A DNA stretch of 64,000 nt from Flavobacterium sp. I3-2 (GTDB taxonomy: Bacteria > Bacteroidota > Bacteroidia > Flavobacteriales > Flavobacteriaceae): the NCBI RefSeq assembly GCF_013389595.1, contig NZ_CP058306.1, positions 1,240,001 to 1,304,000 on the forward strand, read 5' to 3'. The translations under genes were made by a program, and so were the position numbers. The notes below the pieces were generated by a model, which did not search any database, had not been told where the DNA came from, and saw only the letters and a program-made list of their open reading frames with translations. Shown here one piece after another: positions 9,409 through 19,071 of the stretch. Position 1 is the first letter of the stretch, and each line of letters begins with the position of its first letter.

Positions 9409-10343
9409 TGGAAATAACTACTAGAACTCAAGAAAAATTAGACGCATTAGATCAAAAGTTTAAAGCAATAGATCAAAAAATAGACACACATTTAGAAGGG
9501 CTTTTGTGGCAAAAACCAATTACATATTGGGATTACATTCAAACAGATGCACTTTTAAATCTTCAAATTCAACGTTCGACTTTACCTGACGAAATGGTTT
9601 TTATCATGTATCATCAAGTAAACGAATTGTTGTTTAAGATGATTCTGTGGGAAATGGAACAAATTTGTCATAATGAAAATATTACGACAACTTTCTTTAC
9701 AGAACGTATGGACAGAATCACGCGTTATTTTGATATGCTTACCACATCTTTTGACATTATGGGCGATGGAATGGAAGTTCAACAATATCTAAAATTCCGA
9801 AATACTTTAACTCCAGCAAGTGGTTTTCAGAGCGCACAATATCGCTTAATTGAATTTGCTTCTACAGATTTAATTAATTTAATCGATGTACGCTATCGCG
9901 AAAACATTGATAGAAATACACCTTACGAACATGCCTTTGAACATTTGTATTGGCAAGCTGCAGGTAAAGATTATAAAACAGGTAAAAAATCGTATTTGAT
10001 AAATGAATTCGAAAGAAAATACAAAAAAGAATTTATTGAGTTTATGGAAAAATATAATACCATAAATCTTTGGAGAATTTTCAAAAAATTACCTGAAGCT
10101 GATCAGCAAAATCAAGAATTAAGAGTAGCGATGAGACATTACGATAAAACTGTAAATATTACTTGGGTAATGGGACATTTTAATGCAGCTAAAAAATACA
10201 TTGAAAGCGAGTCCGGTCCACAAGAAGCAACTGGTGGAAGCGACTGGAAAAAATACATGTTACCACAATACCAAAGAAGAATTTTCTTTCCCGAATTATG
10301 GACACAAGAAGAATTAGATAATTGGGGGAAAGATTGTATGTAA
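9408..10343 (+). CDS. kynA: Tryptophan 2,3-dioxygenase family protein
   Basis: The 311-residue protein carries tryptophan dioxygenase motifs. These include ITYWDYIQTDALLNLQ and the MVFIMYHQVNELLFKM helix near residues 64-80 (heme-pocket His in this family), a FQSAQYRLIEF segment near residue 140, and the C-terminal GTGGS-like ATGGSDW near residue 284. The enzyme oxidises tryptophan to N-formylkynurenine using heme iron. No other kynurenine-pathway gene is in the window, but tyrosine-degrading genes lie just upstream. The gene overlaps the preceding DUF3108 gene by one base. Confidence 0.93.
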   Translation: MEITTRTQEKLDALDQKFKAIDQKIDTHLEGLLWQKPITYWDYIQTDALLNLQIQRSTLPDEMVFIMYHQVNELLFKMILWEMEQICHNENITTTFFTERMDRITRYFDMLTTSFDIMGDGMEVQQYLKFRNTLTPASGFQSAQYRLIEFASTDLINLIDVRYRENIDRNTPYEHAFEHLYWQAAGKDYKTGKKSYLINEFERKYKKEFIEFMEKYNTINLWRIFKKLPEADQQNQELRVAMRHYDKTVNITWVMGHFNAAKKYIESESGPQEATGGSDWKKYMLPQYQRRIFFPELWTQEELDNWGKDCM

Positions 10344-10349
10344 AAGAAA

Positions 10350-11591
10350 ATGAGTTATTTTAAGTACCTATTTGTTTTTTCTGTTTTTTTGTTGTTTTCA
10401 TGTTCAAAGAATAAAGAAATTGACAACGAAGAAATCCTAATTGATTCAACTGAAATTGTAAAAACCGAATATGGTTTTGGATTTGAGTTGAATAACTACC
10501 GTGTAGAACGCGATACCATTAAAAGAGGTGATAATTTAGGATTGATTCTTGGGCGTCACAATTTTGACGCAACCGATATTCATATTATTGCCGAAAAAGT
10601 AAAGGATTCGTTTAATATTGCCAAGATCAAAGCTGGTAATGTTTTAACTTTATTGAAAAGTAAATCGGATCCACCTAAATTAGAAGTGCTGATTTATGAA
10701 CCCGATAAGATGGGTTTTAATGTAATTGATTTTAGAGATTCAACAAAAGCTTATACAGTAAATTATCCGGTAACTTATAAAACACGTACGATTGCAGGAG
10801 AAATTGACGGATCACTTTCTAGCTCAATTGCTCGAGAAGGATTAGATGCTGGTTTGGCTCATAAACTTGCCAAATCATTTGCTTGGTCCATCGATTTTTT
10901 TAAATTCAAGAAAGGTGATAAATTTGCATTATCAGTTACCGAAAAATATATTAATGATTCGATTTATATTGGAACAGAAGAAATTTTAGGAGCTTATTTT
11001 GAATATAAAGGCAAAGATGTTTACGGATTTCCATATGCAAAATCGGGCCATTCAGATCCTGATTTTTATGATGAAGAAGGTAAACAAATGCGAACAATGT
11101 TTTTAAAAGCACCCTTGAAATATTTTCAGATTACATCAAAATTTTCAAAAAATCGTTTTCATCCGGTTCAGAAAAAATTTAAAGCGCATAATGGTACAGA
11201 TTACGCAGCACCTCAAGGAACACCAATTATGGCAACAGCATCAGGAACCGTTATTCAAACAGGATATACATCTGGAAATGGAAATTTTGTTAAAATAAAA
11301 CACGACGGAATTTATTCGACACAATATTTACACATGTCCAAAATATTAGTGCGTAAAGGCCAGTTTGTACAACAAGGTCAAACCATCGGAAAAGTCGGAA
11401 GTACTGGTTTAGCAACAGGTCCACACGTTTGTTATCGCTTTTGGAAAAATGGTGTTCAGGTTGATCCATTAAAGCAACAATTGCCAGTTTCTGAGCCAAT
11501 GGATAAAAATGATTTACCTAAATATTTAGAATATATTAAACCAATAAAACAAGATTTAGATATTAAATTAAACCAAAAATTTAAAAAATAA
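10350..11591 (+). CDS. M23 family peptidoglycan metallopeptidase, lipoprotein
   Basis: A lipobox (LLFSC, Cys18) anchors this 413-residue protein to a membrane. Residues about 45-105 look like a LysM/OapA-type wall-binding region. Residues about 255-385 form a LytM/M23 domain with the zinc motif HNGTDY (His280, Asp284). The second motif reads GPHVCYRF: the usual HxH is His359-Val-Cys361, so Cys would have to act as the zinc ligand. I recall this variant in other Bacteroidota. It probably cleaves peptide crosslinks in the wall. It starts six bases after kynA and ends one base before pgi. Confidence 0.88.
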   Translation: MSYFKYLFVFSVFLLFSCSKNKEIDNEEILIDSTEIVKTEYGFGFELNNYRVERDTIKRGDNLGLILGRHNFDATDIHIIAEKVKDSFNIAKIKAGNVLTLLKSKSDPPKLEVLIYEPDKMGFNVIDFRDSTKAYTVNYPVTYKTRTIAGEIDGSLSSSIAREGLDAGLAHKLAKSFAWSIDFFKFKKGDKFALSVTEKYINDSIYIGTEEILGAYFEYKGKDVYGFPYAKSGHSDPDFYDEEGKQMRTMFLKAPLKYFQITSKFSKNRFHPVQKKFKAHNGTDYAAPQGTPIMATASGTVIQTGYTSGNGNFVKIKHDGIYSTQYLHMSKILVRKGQFVQQGQTIGKVGSTGLATGPHVCYRFWKNGVQVDPLKQQLPVSEPMDKNDLPKYLEYIKPIKQDLDIKLNQKFKK

Positions 11592-11592
11592 C

Positions 11593-13170
11593 ATGCTTGA
11601 AAAACTCAATCCAACAGGAACTTTGGCTTGGCAAAACTTACGAGATCATTTTTTTGATTTGCAATTTGTTAAGATGCAAGATTTGTTTGCAGAAGATTCT
11701 GAAAGAGCGCAAAAATTTCACGTTAAATGGAATGATTTTATTTTGGATTTTTCTAAAAATAGAATTTCCGAAAGAACAATTAAGTTATTGGTCGACTTGG
11801 CAAAAGAAGTTTCTTTAGATAAAGCGATTGAAGCTATGTTTTCGGGCAAAGAAATAAATGAAACAGAAAAACGTGCCGTTTTGCACACTGCTTTACGTAA
11901 TAGTAATTTAAATGATGAAGTTTCTGAAACATTATACAAGATAGAAACTTTTTCAAATCAAATTATAAATGGTGAATTAGTTGGATCAACAGGAAAACCT
12001 TTTACAGATGTAATCAATCTAGGTATTGGTGGATCTGATTTAGGACCTAAAATGGTGGTTGAAGCTTTAGTGGATTATAAAAATCATCTAAATTCTCATT
12101 TCATTTCAAATATCGATAGCGATACAATTTCTAGAAAACTTAAAAGTCTAAATCCAGAAACCACTTTGGTTATTTTAGTTTCTAAATCATTCGGAACGAT
12201 TGAAACTTTGAAAAATGCTGAAATTGTTAGAAACTGGTTGTTGTCAAACGGAATGAATACCGCAAAGCATTTAGTTGCTGTTTCATCAAATATTGAAAAG
12301 TCAATTGCATTCGGAATTCATCCTGAAAATATTTTCCCGATGTGGGATTGGGTAGGAGGAAGGTTCTCTTTATGGAGTGCTGTTGGATTATCTATTAGTT
12401 TGAATTTAGGTTTTACTAATTTTAAACAATTGTTGGATGGTGCTCATGAAATGGATCAACATTTTAGAACATCTTCTTTTGATCAAAACATTCCGGTTGT
12501 ATTGGCTTTGCTTTCAATTTGGTACAACAACTTTTTTGGATTTGAAACCGAAGCTGTCGTTCCTTATGCAGATTGTATGAAATCAGTTCCAAGTTATTTA
12601 CAACAAGTAATTATGGAAAGCAATGGGAAAAACATCAATCGTGAAGGATTTCCAGTAAATTACGAAACCGGAACTATTATTTGGGGTGAAGTTGGAACCA
12701 ACTCGCAACATGCCTTTTTTCAGCTATTTCATCAAGGAACGAAAATTATCCCAACGGATTTTGTCGGATTTATCGAACCTTTCCAAAAATCGGAATTGCA
12801 CGATTTGTTGATGGCAAACTTTTTTGCACAAACCGAAGCTTTGATGAATGGTAAAGACGGAGGAATATTTGCAGAAAATAGCGAAAATGATCAAAATGCA
12901 GCGTTTAAATCTTTTAGAGGCAATAGACCTTCAAATACAATTTTAATTCAAAAATTAACGCCTAAAACATTGGGTTCGTTTTTAGTAATGTATGAACACA
13001 AAACGTTTGTTCAAGGAGTGATTTGGAATATTTATAGTTTTGATCAATTTGGTGTTGAGTACGGTAAAAAATTAGCCGAAAATATTGCAGAGGAATTTAA
13101 AACTGGAAATATCGGCAATCATGATAGTTCTACAATTTTTTTACTTGAAACTTTTTTAAGAAGAAAATAA
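11593..13170 (+). CDS. pgi: Glucose-6-phosphate isomerase
   Basis: The 525-residue protein shows the phosphoglucose isomerase signatures LGIGGSDLGPKM near residue 142, FPMWDWVGGRFSLWS near residue 250 and a catalytic-base region QQVIMESNGK near residue 339. It interconverts glucose-6-phosphate and fructose-6-phosphate at the head of glycolysis. It begins one base after the M23 peptidase stop, so it is probably the last gene of a DUF3108-kynA-M23-pgi transcript that ends at the hairpin at 13173-13205. Confidence 0.97.
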   Translation: MLEKLNPTGTLAWQNLRDHFFDLQFVKMQDLFAEDSERAQKFHVKWNDFILDFSKNRISERTIKLLVDLAKEVSLDKAIEAMFSGKEINETEKRAVLHTALRNSNLNDEVSETLYKIETFSNQIINGELVGSTGKPFTDVINLGIGGSDLGPKMVVEALVDYKNHLNSHFISNIDSDTISRKLKSLNPETTLVILVSKSFGTIETLKNAEIVRNWLLSNGMNTAKHLVAVSSNIEKSIAFGIHPENIFPMWDWVGGRFSLWSAVGLSISLNLGFTNFKQLLDGAHEMDQHFRTSSFDQNIPVVLALLSIWYNNFFGFETEAVVPYADCMKSVPSYLQQVIMESNGKNINREGFPVNYETGTIIWGEVGTNSQHAFFQLFHQGTKIIPTDFVGFIEPFQKSELHDLLMANFFAQTEALMNGKDGGIFAENSENDQNAAFKSFRGNRPSNTILIQKLTPKTLGSFLVMYEHKTFVQGVIWNIYSFDQFGVEYGKKLAENIAEEFKTGNIGNHDSSTIFLLETFLRRK

Positions 13171-13172
13171 AC

Positions 13173-13205
13173 AAAAAAGCAATCTTTAATGAGATTGCTT
13201 TTTTG
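13173..13205. terminator. Bidirectional terminator between pgi and the MscS gene
   Basis: AAAAAAGCAATCT and AGATTGCTTTTTT form a near-perfect stem with a short loop and T runs on both strands. The stop codon of the converging mechanosensitive channel gene lies inside the loop region. Confidence 0.9.
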
Positions 13206-14496
13206 TTTCGTTATGTTGAGCGATTAAAAACTCCTGAAAATCGGTTGATGAAGGTAGTTCAAATAATTCCAAATGGAAGAATGAAATTGATGCCAAGGCG
13301 TGGTCAAAGATGTCTGCCATAATTCCCTCGTAAACCGGCCATTCGGTTGTGGTTGTAAACGCATATAATTCAATTGGTAAACCGTGTTCGGTTGGTTGCA
13401 TGTGTCGAACCATTAAATGAAATTGCTTGTGAATTTTAGGATTGTTAAGTAAATAGCGTTTTAGATATTCTCTAAACAAGCCAATGTTAGTCATTCTTCT
13501 ACCGTTAACCAACATGGTGGGGTCATCAACGTGGGTGCGATTGAATTCGGCAATTTCTTTTTCGCGTTCGATGATGTATGATTTTAAAAGTTTGATGCGT
13601 TTTAAATCATTGATTTCTTCAGGTTCTAAAAATCGAATTGAACCCATCTTGATGTTAATCGAACGTTTGATTCTTCGTCCACCTGATTTTTGCATCGTAC
13701 GAAAATTTCGAAACGAATCACTAATCAAGGCATACGTTGGAATGGTAGTTACCGTTTTGTCGAAATTCTGAACTTTTACGGTATTTAGATTTATTTGTAA
13801 AACCGTACCATCAGCACCGTATTTAGACATTTCAATCCAATCACCTACGCGAATCATATCATTTGATGAAACTTGGATACTAGCAACAAATCCTAAAATG
13901 GTATCTTTAAAAACTAATATCACAATTGCTGACGCGGCTCCTAAAGCAGTTAATAATCCTGTTGGACTTTTTCCTGTAATTTCAGAAAATAAAATGATGC
14001 CACAAATGGTGTAAAGTATGATGGTTACAACCTGAAAATAACTATCTAAAGGTTTGTCCGCAAATCGTTTTTTGCCAGCAAGAACATCTTTGAATGTTTT
14101 GAAACCGGCATTTATAACAAGGGTAATTGTTATGGTTAGTAACGCATCAACAACCAGTAATGCAAAATCTGTTGTTTTCTCAAAACCTGTAAAAATAAAA
14201 GGTAGTGCTTGACGTGCAATTAATAAAGGAATTAAATGCGTTGCGTATTTTAGAACACCGTTACGAATTAAATAATCATCAATTCTTGTTTTGCTTCTTC
14301 TTATTGTTTTTATTAAAACTAACATTAAAATTTTTCGCAATAAAAAATCGATTGCATATAATATTAAGGCTAATAAAAGTAGTAGGATTAATGAATTTAA
14401 AACATGAGCCATGTTTGTACTGAAACCAAGAGTTTCTATAAATTGTAATCCGTAAGCGTAAATTTGACTTTGTAAATTGTTATCTATAATGTCCAT
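13186..14496 (-). CDS. MscS-family mechanosensitive ion channel
   Basis: The 436-residue protein has about five N-terminal membrane helices. A conserved pore-helix region (GAASAIVILVFKDTILGF) lies near residues 190-210, followed by the MscS beta-domain (MIRVGDWIEM...GTVLQINLNTVKV). The long soluble C-terminus resembles the YbdG/YnaI branch. It should open on membrane tension to release solutes during hypo-osmotic shock. It converges on pgi and shares its terminator. Confidence 0.9.
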   Translation of the reverse strand: MDIIDNNLQSQIYAYGLQFIETLGFSTNMAHVLNSLILLLLLALILYAIDFLLRKILMLVLIKTIRRSKTRIDDYLIRNGVLKYATHLIPLLIARQALPFIFTGFEKTTDFALLVVDALLTITITLVINAGFKTFKDVLAGKKRFADKPLDSYFQVVTIILYTICGIILFSEITGKSPTGLLTALGAASAIVILVFKDTILGFVASIQVSSNDMIRVGDWIEMSKYGADGTVLQINLNTVKVQNFDKTVTTIPTYALISDSFRNFRTMQKSGGRRIKRSINIKMGSIRFLEPEEINDLKRIKLLKSYIIEREKEIAEFNRTHVDDPTMLVNGRRMTNIGLFREYLKRYLLNNPKIHKQFHLMVRHMQPTEHGLPIELYAFTTTTEWPVYEGIMADIFDHALASISFFHLELFELPSSTDFQEFLIAQHNETKKQSH

Positions 14497-14556
14497 TAAA
14501 AAGAAAATAATTACACAAAAATATGAGAATTGATTTTAAATATTCTTAAATAAAAT

Positions 14557-14751
14557 CTAAGCTTTTTGACTGTTTTTCTTTTTTAATGTTTTTTTGTCTA
14601 AATAGAATTTATTTAAGACAGTCAACAATGATGTAGGTAAACTTATGAGCAAAGATGAAATTAAATCCTGATCATTGAAATAATACATTGCGGCAGTCAT
14701 CAATATAGATAAACCAAAAAATTCAATAATATATCTTTTATATTTCGTCAT
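14557..14751 (-). CDS. Small hypothetical membrane protein (64 aa)
   Basis: The short product has two hydrophobic segments (about residues 9-25 and 29-45) and a lysine-rich tail. No family is recognised. The ATG lies at the end of the T run of the OmpA-gene terminator, so it would be translated only from read-through transcripts. It could be a genuine small protein or a chance ORF. Confidence 0.4.
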   Translation of the reverse strand: MTKYKRYIIEFFGLSILMTAAMYYFNDQDLISSLLISLPTSLLTVLNKFYLDKKTLKKKNSQKA

Positions 14752-14782
14752 AAAAAAGGGAAGCCATTTAGTAGCTTCCCTG
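14752..14782 (-). terminator. Terminator of the OmpA-family lipoprotein gene
   Basis: GGGAAGC / GCTTCCC (14758-14764 with 14774-14780) encloses a nine-base loop and is followed on the minus strand by six T. It lies about ten bases after the OmpA-family stop codon. Confidence 0.88.
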
Positions 14783-14790
14783 TAAATATA

Positions 14791-15672
14791 TTAAATTTCG
14801 TTTAACATTTTAGATATTTCATCTAGCTTTGGTGTTAAAATAACTTCAATACGTCTGTTTTTGGCTTTTCCTTCAGTTGTTGCGTTTGACGAAATTGGTG
14901 CAAATTCACTACGGCCAGCAGCTGTTAAGTTTTTCTTGTCAATATTCGGATTATTTTCTAAAATATTCACAATTGTTGTCGCTCGTTTGGTAGATAAATC
15001 CCAATTCGATTCGATTCCGCCACCAAGGTTCCAGATAACTCTGTCATTATCTGTGTGGCCTTCAATTAAAATTGAAATATCTGGATTTTGAGCCAAAACT
15101 TTTCCAAGTTCTTCTACTGCTATTTTACCTTCTTTATTTACAGCCCAACTTCCTGAATTAAAAAGTAATTTATTTTCCATAGAAACATACACTTTTCCGT
15201 TTTTCATTTCCACAGTCAAACCTTTTCCTTCAAAGGCATATAATGCTTTTGATAACGAATCTTTTAATCGTTTTAAGTTTGCATCTTGAGCAGCAAGTTT
15301 GTTTTCTAGTTCGTTAACACGAGTTGACTTTTCGTTTAACTCTGATTTTAATCTGTTTAAACGATCAATTTCTGCTTTGATTGCAGCATCGCTATTTTTT
15401 TCTAATGTTTTATAGCTTTTAGCAAGTTGATCATATTCGATTTGTAATCGATCGCGTTCTACAATTGCAGCAGCTAGCATTCTTTCTGAATTGTTTAATG
15501 AATTTTCTAATTGAAGAGATTCATTTCGTAAAGCTTCTGATTCGGATAACAATCGATTGCGTTCTTCTGTGCAATCTTTTAATTGTGCATCTAGTTCGTT
15601 ATATAATCGACGCGTTACACAAGATGAAAATAATGTCACACAAAGAGAAGCTAAAATGATTTTTTTTATCAT
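14791..15672 (-). CDS. OmpA-family peptidoglycan-binding lipoprotein
   Basis: The ATG at 15672 is chosen because the longer reading frame begins with TTG at 15693 and would spoil the signal. From this ATG the protein has a lipobox (LFSSC, Cys18). A long coiled coil follows (about residues 25-145, rich in Glu, Leu, Lys, Asn). The C-terminal OmpA domain holds LFNSGSWAV, ILIEGHTDND and NRRIEVIL motifs. Such proteins tether the outer membrane to peptidoglycan. The upstream exonuclease III gene ends 13 bases away, so the two are probably co-transcribed. Confidence 0.9.
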   Translation of the reverse strand: MIKKIILASLCVTLFSSCVTRRLYNELDAQLKDCTEERNRLLSESEALRNESLQLENSLNNSERMLAAAIVERDRLQIEYDQLAKSYKTLEKNSDAAIKAEIDRLNRLKSELNEKSTRVNELENKLAAQDANLKRLKDSLSKALYAFEGKGLTVEMKNGKVYVSMENKLLFNSGSWAVNKEGKIAVEELGKVLAQNPDISILIEGHTDNDRVIWNLGGGIESNWDLSTKRATTIVNILENNPNIDKKNLTAAGRSEFAPISSNATTEGKAKNRRIEVILTPKLDEISKMLNEI

Positions 15673-15685
15673 AAGTGGTTGTATT

Positions 15686-16447
15686 TTATTCAATTTCTAA
15701 TCCAATAGGGCAGTGGTCTGAATGTTTTGCTTCTGGTAAAATGTAAGCACGTTTAATTCTTTCTTTCATATTTTCTGTTGCCAACAGGTAGTCAATGCGC
15801 CAACCTTTATTGTTATTTCTTGCATTTGCGCGATAACTCCACCAACTGTAATTATGAGGCTCAGGATTTAGCATTCTAAAAGTGTCTAAAAATCCATTTT
15901 TCATAAATCCATCTAACCATTTTCGTTCTTCAGGTAAAAAGCCAGAAACTTTTGCATTTCTAATCGGATCGTGAATATCGATTGCTTCGTGACAAATATT
16001 ATAATCTCCACCAATAATCAAATTTGGAATTTCTTTTTTCAAGTTAGAAATGTATTCTTGAAACTCATCCATATATTGAAATTTATAATCCAATCGGTCG
16101 ATGTTTGTTCCCGAAGGAAGATAAAGTGACATAATTGAAACACTTTCAAAATCAGCACGTAAATTTCTTCCTTCAAAATCCATATGATCTATTCCTGTAC
16201 CGAAAACAACTTGTTTAGGTTTTATTTTAGAAAGAATTGCTACGCCGCTATAACCTTTTTTCTGTGCTGGATAATAATATTGAAACGGGTAACCTGCTGC
16301 CGATATTTCATCGACCGGAATTTGATTTTCTTGTGCTTTAATTTCTTGAAGACAAATCACATCCGGATTTGCTGCTTGTAACCAATCTAAAAAACCTTTA
16401 GTAATTGCAGCTCGAATTCCATTTACATTATAAGATAGTATTTTCAT
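15686..16447 (-). CDS. xth: Exodeoxyribonuclease III
   Basis: The 253-residue protein has all exonuclease III/AP-endonuclease motifs: MKILSYNVNGIRAA at the start, LQEIKAQE with the metal-binding Glu near residue 35, GGDYNICHEAID near residues 145-156 and the C-terminal catalytic SDHCPI. It removes 3' blocking groups and cuts at abasic sites in base-excision repair. It is the first gene of a two-gene unit with the OmpA-family lipoprotein. Confidence 0.95.
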   Translation of the reverse strand: MKILSYNVNGIRAAITKGFLDWLQAANPDVICLQEIKAQENQIPVDEISAAGYPFQYYYPAQKKGYSGVAILSKIKPKQVVFGTGIDHMDFEGRNLRADFESVSIMSLYLPSGTNIDRLDYKFQYMDEFQEYISNLKKEIPNLIIGGDYNICHEAIDIHDPIRNAKVSGFLPEERKWLDGFMKNGFLDTFRMLNPEPHNYSWWSYRANARNNNKGWRIDYLLATENMKERIKRAYILPEAKHSDHCPIGLEIE

Positions 16448-16591
16448 TTTCGAATTTTAAATATTCAAAAATAAACAATTTATATGAACCTATTTGTTTT
16501 AAAAATGTTCATATAGTTAATCGTTATTTTTTTAAATGTGTAAATATGGCTTAAAGTTACATTCTGATCAAAAACCTTAACATAACTTTTG

Positions 16592-16599
16592 TATCTTTG
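16592..16599 (+). promoter_or_regulatory. -7 promoter element of the olsF-like gene
   Basis: TATCTTTG matches TAnnTTTG and lies 25 bases before the ATG at 16625. It overlaps the longest reading frame (TTG start at 16589), which shows that the longer start is wrong. Confidence 0.65.
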
Positions 16600-16624
16600 C
16601 CACTTAATTTCTTACATTTTACCA

Positions 16625-18448
16625 ATGCAAATTGTAAATGCAAAACAAGTCGCAAAAGCTATAAAAGTCGATAAATTCGGTTCGTTCGGTTCGTTCATTG
16701 GATGGGTTTTTATGAAAGCAACGCGCATTTCAAAATTAAATAAGATTTATACTAAAACGTACGATAAAGATGCGCTTGTTTTTCTGGACAAGTTAGTCAA
16801 AGAATTAAATGTTACTTATGATATTCCCGCAGATGACTTGAAGCGTTTACCTAAAACAGGACCTTATATAACGGTTTCTAATCATCCTCTTGGTGGTTTA
16901 GATGGCATTTTATTGATGAAAATCATGCTAGCTCATGATCCTGAATTTAAAATTATTGCTAATTTTTTACTTCAAGAAATAGAACCACTAAAACCTGTTA
17001 TTATGCCTGTCAATCCGTTTGATGATTTGAAAGATGTAAAATCTAGTGTTTTAGGATTAAAAGAAACTTTACGTCATTTAAGTGATGGTAGACCTTTAGG
17101 TATTTTTCCAGCCGGAGAAGTTTCCACCATTGAAGATGGTAGCATCATGATTGATAAACCTTGGGAACCGACGGCGATGAAAATTGTTCAAAAGGCAAAT
17201 GTTCCTGTAGTGCCTATTTATTTTCATACCAAAAATAGTAAATTGTTTTATTGGCTAGCTAAAATGAGTCCTGTTTTAAGAACATTAAAGTTGCCATCTG
17301 AATTACTTACTCAAAGAAAAAAAGTTATCAAAATTCGAATTGGTAAACCAATTTCTGTAAACGAGCAAAATGAACATAAAGAAACGTTAGAACAATACAC
17401 TGATTTTTTACGTAAGAAAACCTATATTTTGTCAAAATCGTTTAACGAACAAGACGAGAAAAAATTATTAGGATCGATTAATCTTGATATGTTAACAAAA
17501 ACTTCTGAGACAAAACCTAAACAGATTGCTCGTGCTGCAAATCAAGATAAAATACTTGAAGAAATTGCGAAGCTTCGTGAAAATGTAGCTGAAAATAGAT
17601 TTCTTCAAAGTAAAAGTTATGAAGTGTTTTTTGTCCAAGCAGAAAAAATTCCAAATATTTTACACGAAATTGGACGTTTACGCGAAATTACGTTTCGTGA
17701 AATTGGAGAAGGTACAAATGAATCCATTGATTTAGATAAGTTTGATCGTTATTATTATCACATGTTTTTATGGGATGAAGATCAACAACGTGTAGCTGGT
17801 GCATATCGCATGGGATTAGGTTCTGAAATTTTTGAGAAATATGGTATTGACGGTTTTTACATGCAAGAACTTTTCAAGTTTGAACCTGAATTACATAAAA
17901 TGATGTCAGAGTCTATTGAAATGGGACGTGCATTTATTGTTCCAGATTATCAGCAAAAACCTATGCCTTTATTTTTGTTATGGAAAGGTATCGTTCATAC
18001 AACTTTACGTTATCCTCAGCATAAATTTTTGATTGGTGGTGTGAGTATTAGTAATCAATTTACGGATTTCTCTAAATCGTTGATGATTGAGTTTATGAAA
18101 TCTCATTATTATGACCCTTATATAGCACAATATATTCGACCTAAGATGGAATATAAAGTAAAACTAAAAGATGCAGATAAAGACTTTGTGTTCAATGAAA
18201 CAGAAGCCGATTTAAATAAGTTTGATAAGATTATCGATGAGGTTGAACCAGGAAATTTGCGCTTACCAGTATTAATTAAAAAATATATTAAGCAAAACGC
18301 TCGTGTTGTTGCATTTAATGTTGATCCATTGTTTAATAACTCAGTTGATGGTTTGATGTATATTCGAATTGAAGATTTGCCAGAAAGTACGGTAAAGCCT
18401 GTAATGGAAGAATTTCAAGCAGAACTTGAGCGACGAACTGAAAAATAA
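16625..18448 (+). CDS. olsF: OlsF-like bifunctional acyltransferase (ornithine lipid synthesis)
   Basis: From the ATG at 16625 the product is 607 residues. The N-terminal part (about 60-270) is a PlsC-like O-acyltransferase with NHPLGGLD (His87, Asp93) and FPAGEVS. The C-terminal part (about 330-590) is the OlsB/hemolysin-type N-acyltransferase with LREITFREIGEGT and a YRMGLG core. This fusion is the OlsF enzyme described in Flavobacterium johnsoniae and Serratia, which makes phosphorus-free ornithine lipids. Assignment is by architecture; other hemolysin-related acyltransferases share it. It is monocistronic, with its own promoter and terminator. Confidence 0.82.
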   Translation: MQIVNAKQVAKAIKVDKFGSFGSFIGWVFMKATRISKLNKIYTKTYDKDALVFLDKLVKELNVTYDIPADDLKRLPKTGPYITVSNHPLGGLDGILLMKIMLAHDPEFKIIANFLLQEIEPLKPVIMPVNPFDDLKDVKSSVLGLKETLRHLSDGRPLGIFPAGEVSTIEDGSIMIDKPWEPTAMKIVQKANVPVVPIYFHTKNSKLFYWLAKMSPVLRTLKLPSELLTQRKKVIKIRIGKPISVNEQNEHKETLEQYTDFLRKKTYILSKSFNEQDEKKLLGSINLDMLTKTSETKPKQIARAANQDKILEEIAKLRENVAENRFLQSKSYEVFFVQAEKIPNILHEIGRLREITFREIGEGTNESIDLDKFDRYYYHMFLWDEDQQRVAGAYRMGLGSEIFEKYGIDGFYMQELFKFEPELHKMMSESIEMGRAFIVPDYQQKPMPLFLLWKGIVHTTLRYPQHKFLIGGVSISNQFTDFSKSLMIEFMKSHYYDPYIAQYIRPKMEYKVKLKDADKDFVFNETEADLNKFDKIIDEVEPGNLRLPVLIKKYIKQNARVVAFNVDPLFNNSVDGLMYIRIEDLPESTVKPVMEEFQAELERRTEK

Positions 18449-18456
18449 TTACTTTT

Positions 18457-18485
18457 AAACACGAGTTTTACTCGTGTTTTTTTTA
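18457..18485 (+). terminator. Terminator after the olsF-like gene
   Basis: AAACACGAG / CTCGTGTTT with a TTTTA loop, followed by a long T run. It overlaps the longest frame of the next ORF, arguing for that gene's later ATG start. Confidence 0.9.
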
Positions 18486-18521
18486 TGTTTGTTTTTCATT
18501 TATTTAATTCATTTTCTTATT

Positions 18522-19013
18522 ATGAAAGTCAAATTAGCTTCAGTTTCTGATCTCAAATCAATTCTAAATGTAATTGAACTTGCTAAGCAAATAATGCTTG
18601 CTAACGGAAATACAACGCAATGGATTAATGGTTATCCGTCAGAAGAAATTATATTAAAAGACATGGAACAAAATTATGGTTTTGTAATTGTAAACAATGG
18701 AGAAATTGAAGGTTATTTTTGCTTTTTAAAAGGTAATAATCCAGAACCGACCTATCAATTAATAAAGGATGGAAATTGGCTTAATAACGAAGCTTATGGT
18801 GTTATTCATAGATTAGCATCATCCGGAAGAATTAAAGGAATTGCAGATGCGTGTTTTGATTTTTGTTTTTCTGAGATTAATAACATCAAAGTAGATACAC
18901 ACGAAAATAATATCCCAATGCAAAACTACTTTAAAAAAATAGGCTTTACCTATTGTGGAATCATTTATGTCAACGATGGCTCACCTCGAAGAGCTTTTCA
19001 GAAAAGTATATAA
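18522..19013 (+). CDS. GNAT-family N-acetyltransferase
   Basis: The ATG at 18522 is used because the longer frame begins with GTG inside the preceding terminator. The 163-residue protein begins VKLASVSDLKSILNVIELAK. It has a central YGVIHRLASSGRIKGIADACFDFC segment that fits the acetyl-CoA binding loop, and ends with the V/DTHENNIPMQNYFKKIGF motif typical of GNATs. The acceptor is unknown. No neighbour suggests a pathway. Confidence 0.85.
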   Translation: MKVKLASVSDLKSILNVIELAKQIMLANGNTTQWINGYPSEEIILKDMEQNYGFVIVNNGEIEGYFCFLKGNNPEPTYQLIKDGNWLNNEAYGVIHRLASSGRIKGIADACFDFCFSEINNIKVDTHENNIPMQNYFKKIGFTYCGIIYVNDGSPRRAFQKSI

Positions 19014-19018
19014 AGACA

Positions 19019-19051
19019 AAAAAACCTTATCGAATGGATAAGGTTTTTTAA
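19019..19051. terminator. Bidirectional terminator between the GNAT gene and atpG
   Basis: AAAAAACCTTATC / GATAAGGTTTTTT with a GAATG loop gives T runs on both strands between converging genes. Confidence 0.92.
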
Positions 19052-19071
19052 TATATTTTTAAGTCGAATGA

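Noticed and set aside
16589..16624. N-terminal extension of the olsF-like gene
   Set aside because: Starts with TTG and overlaps the promoter -7 element.
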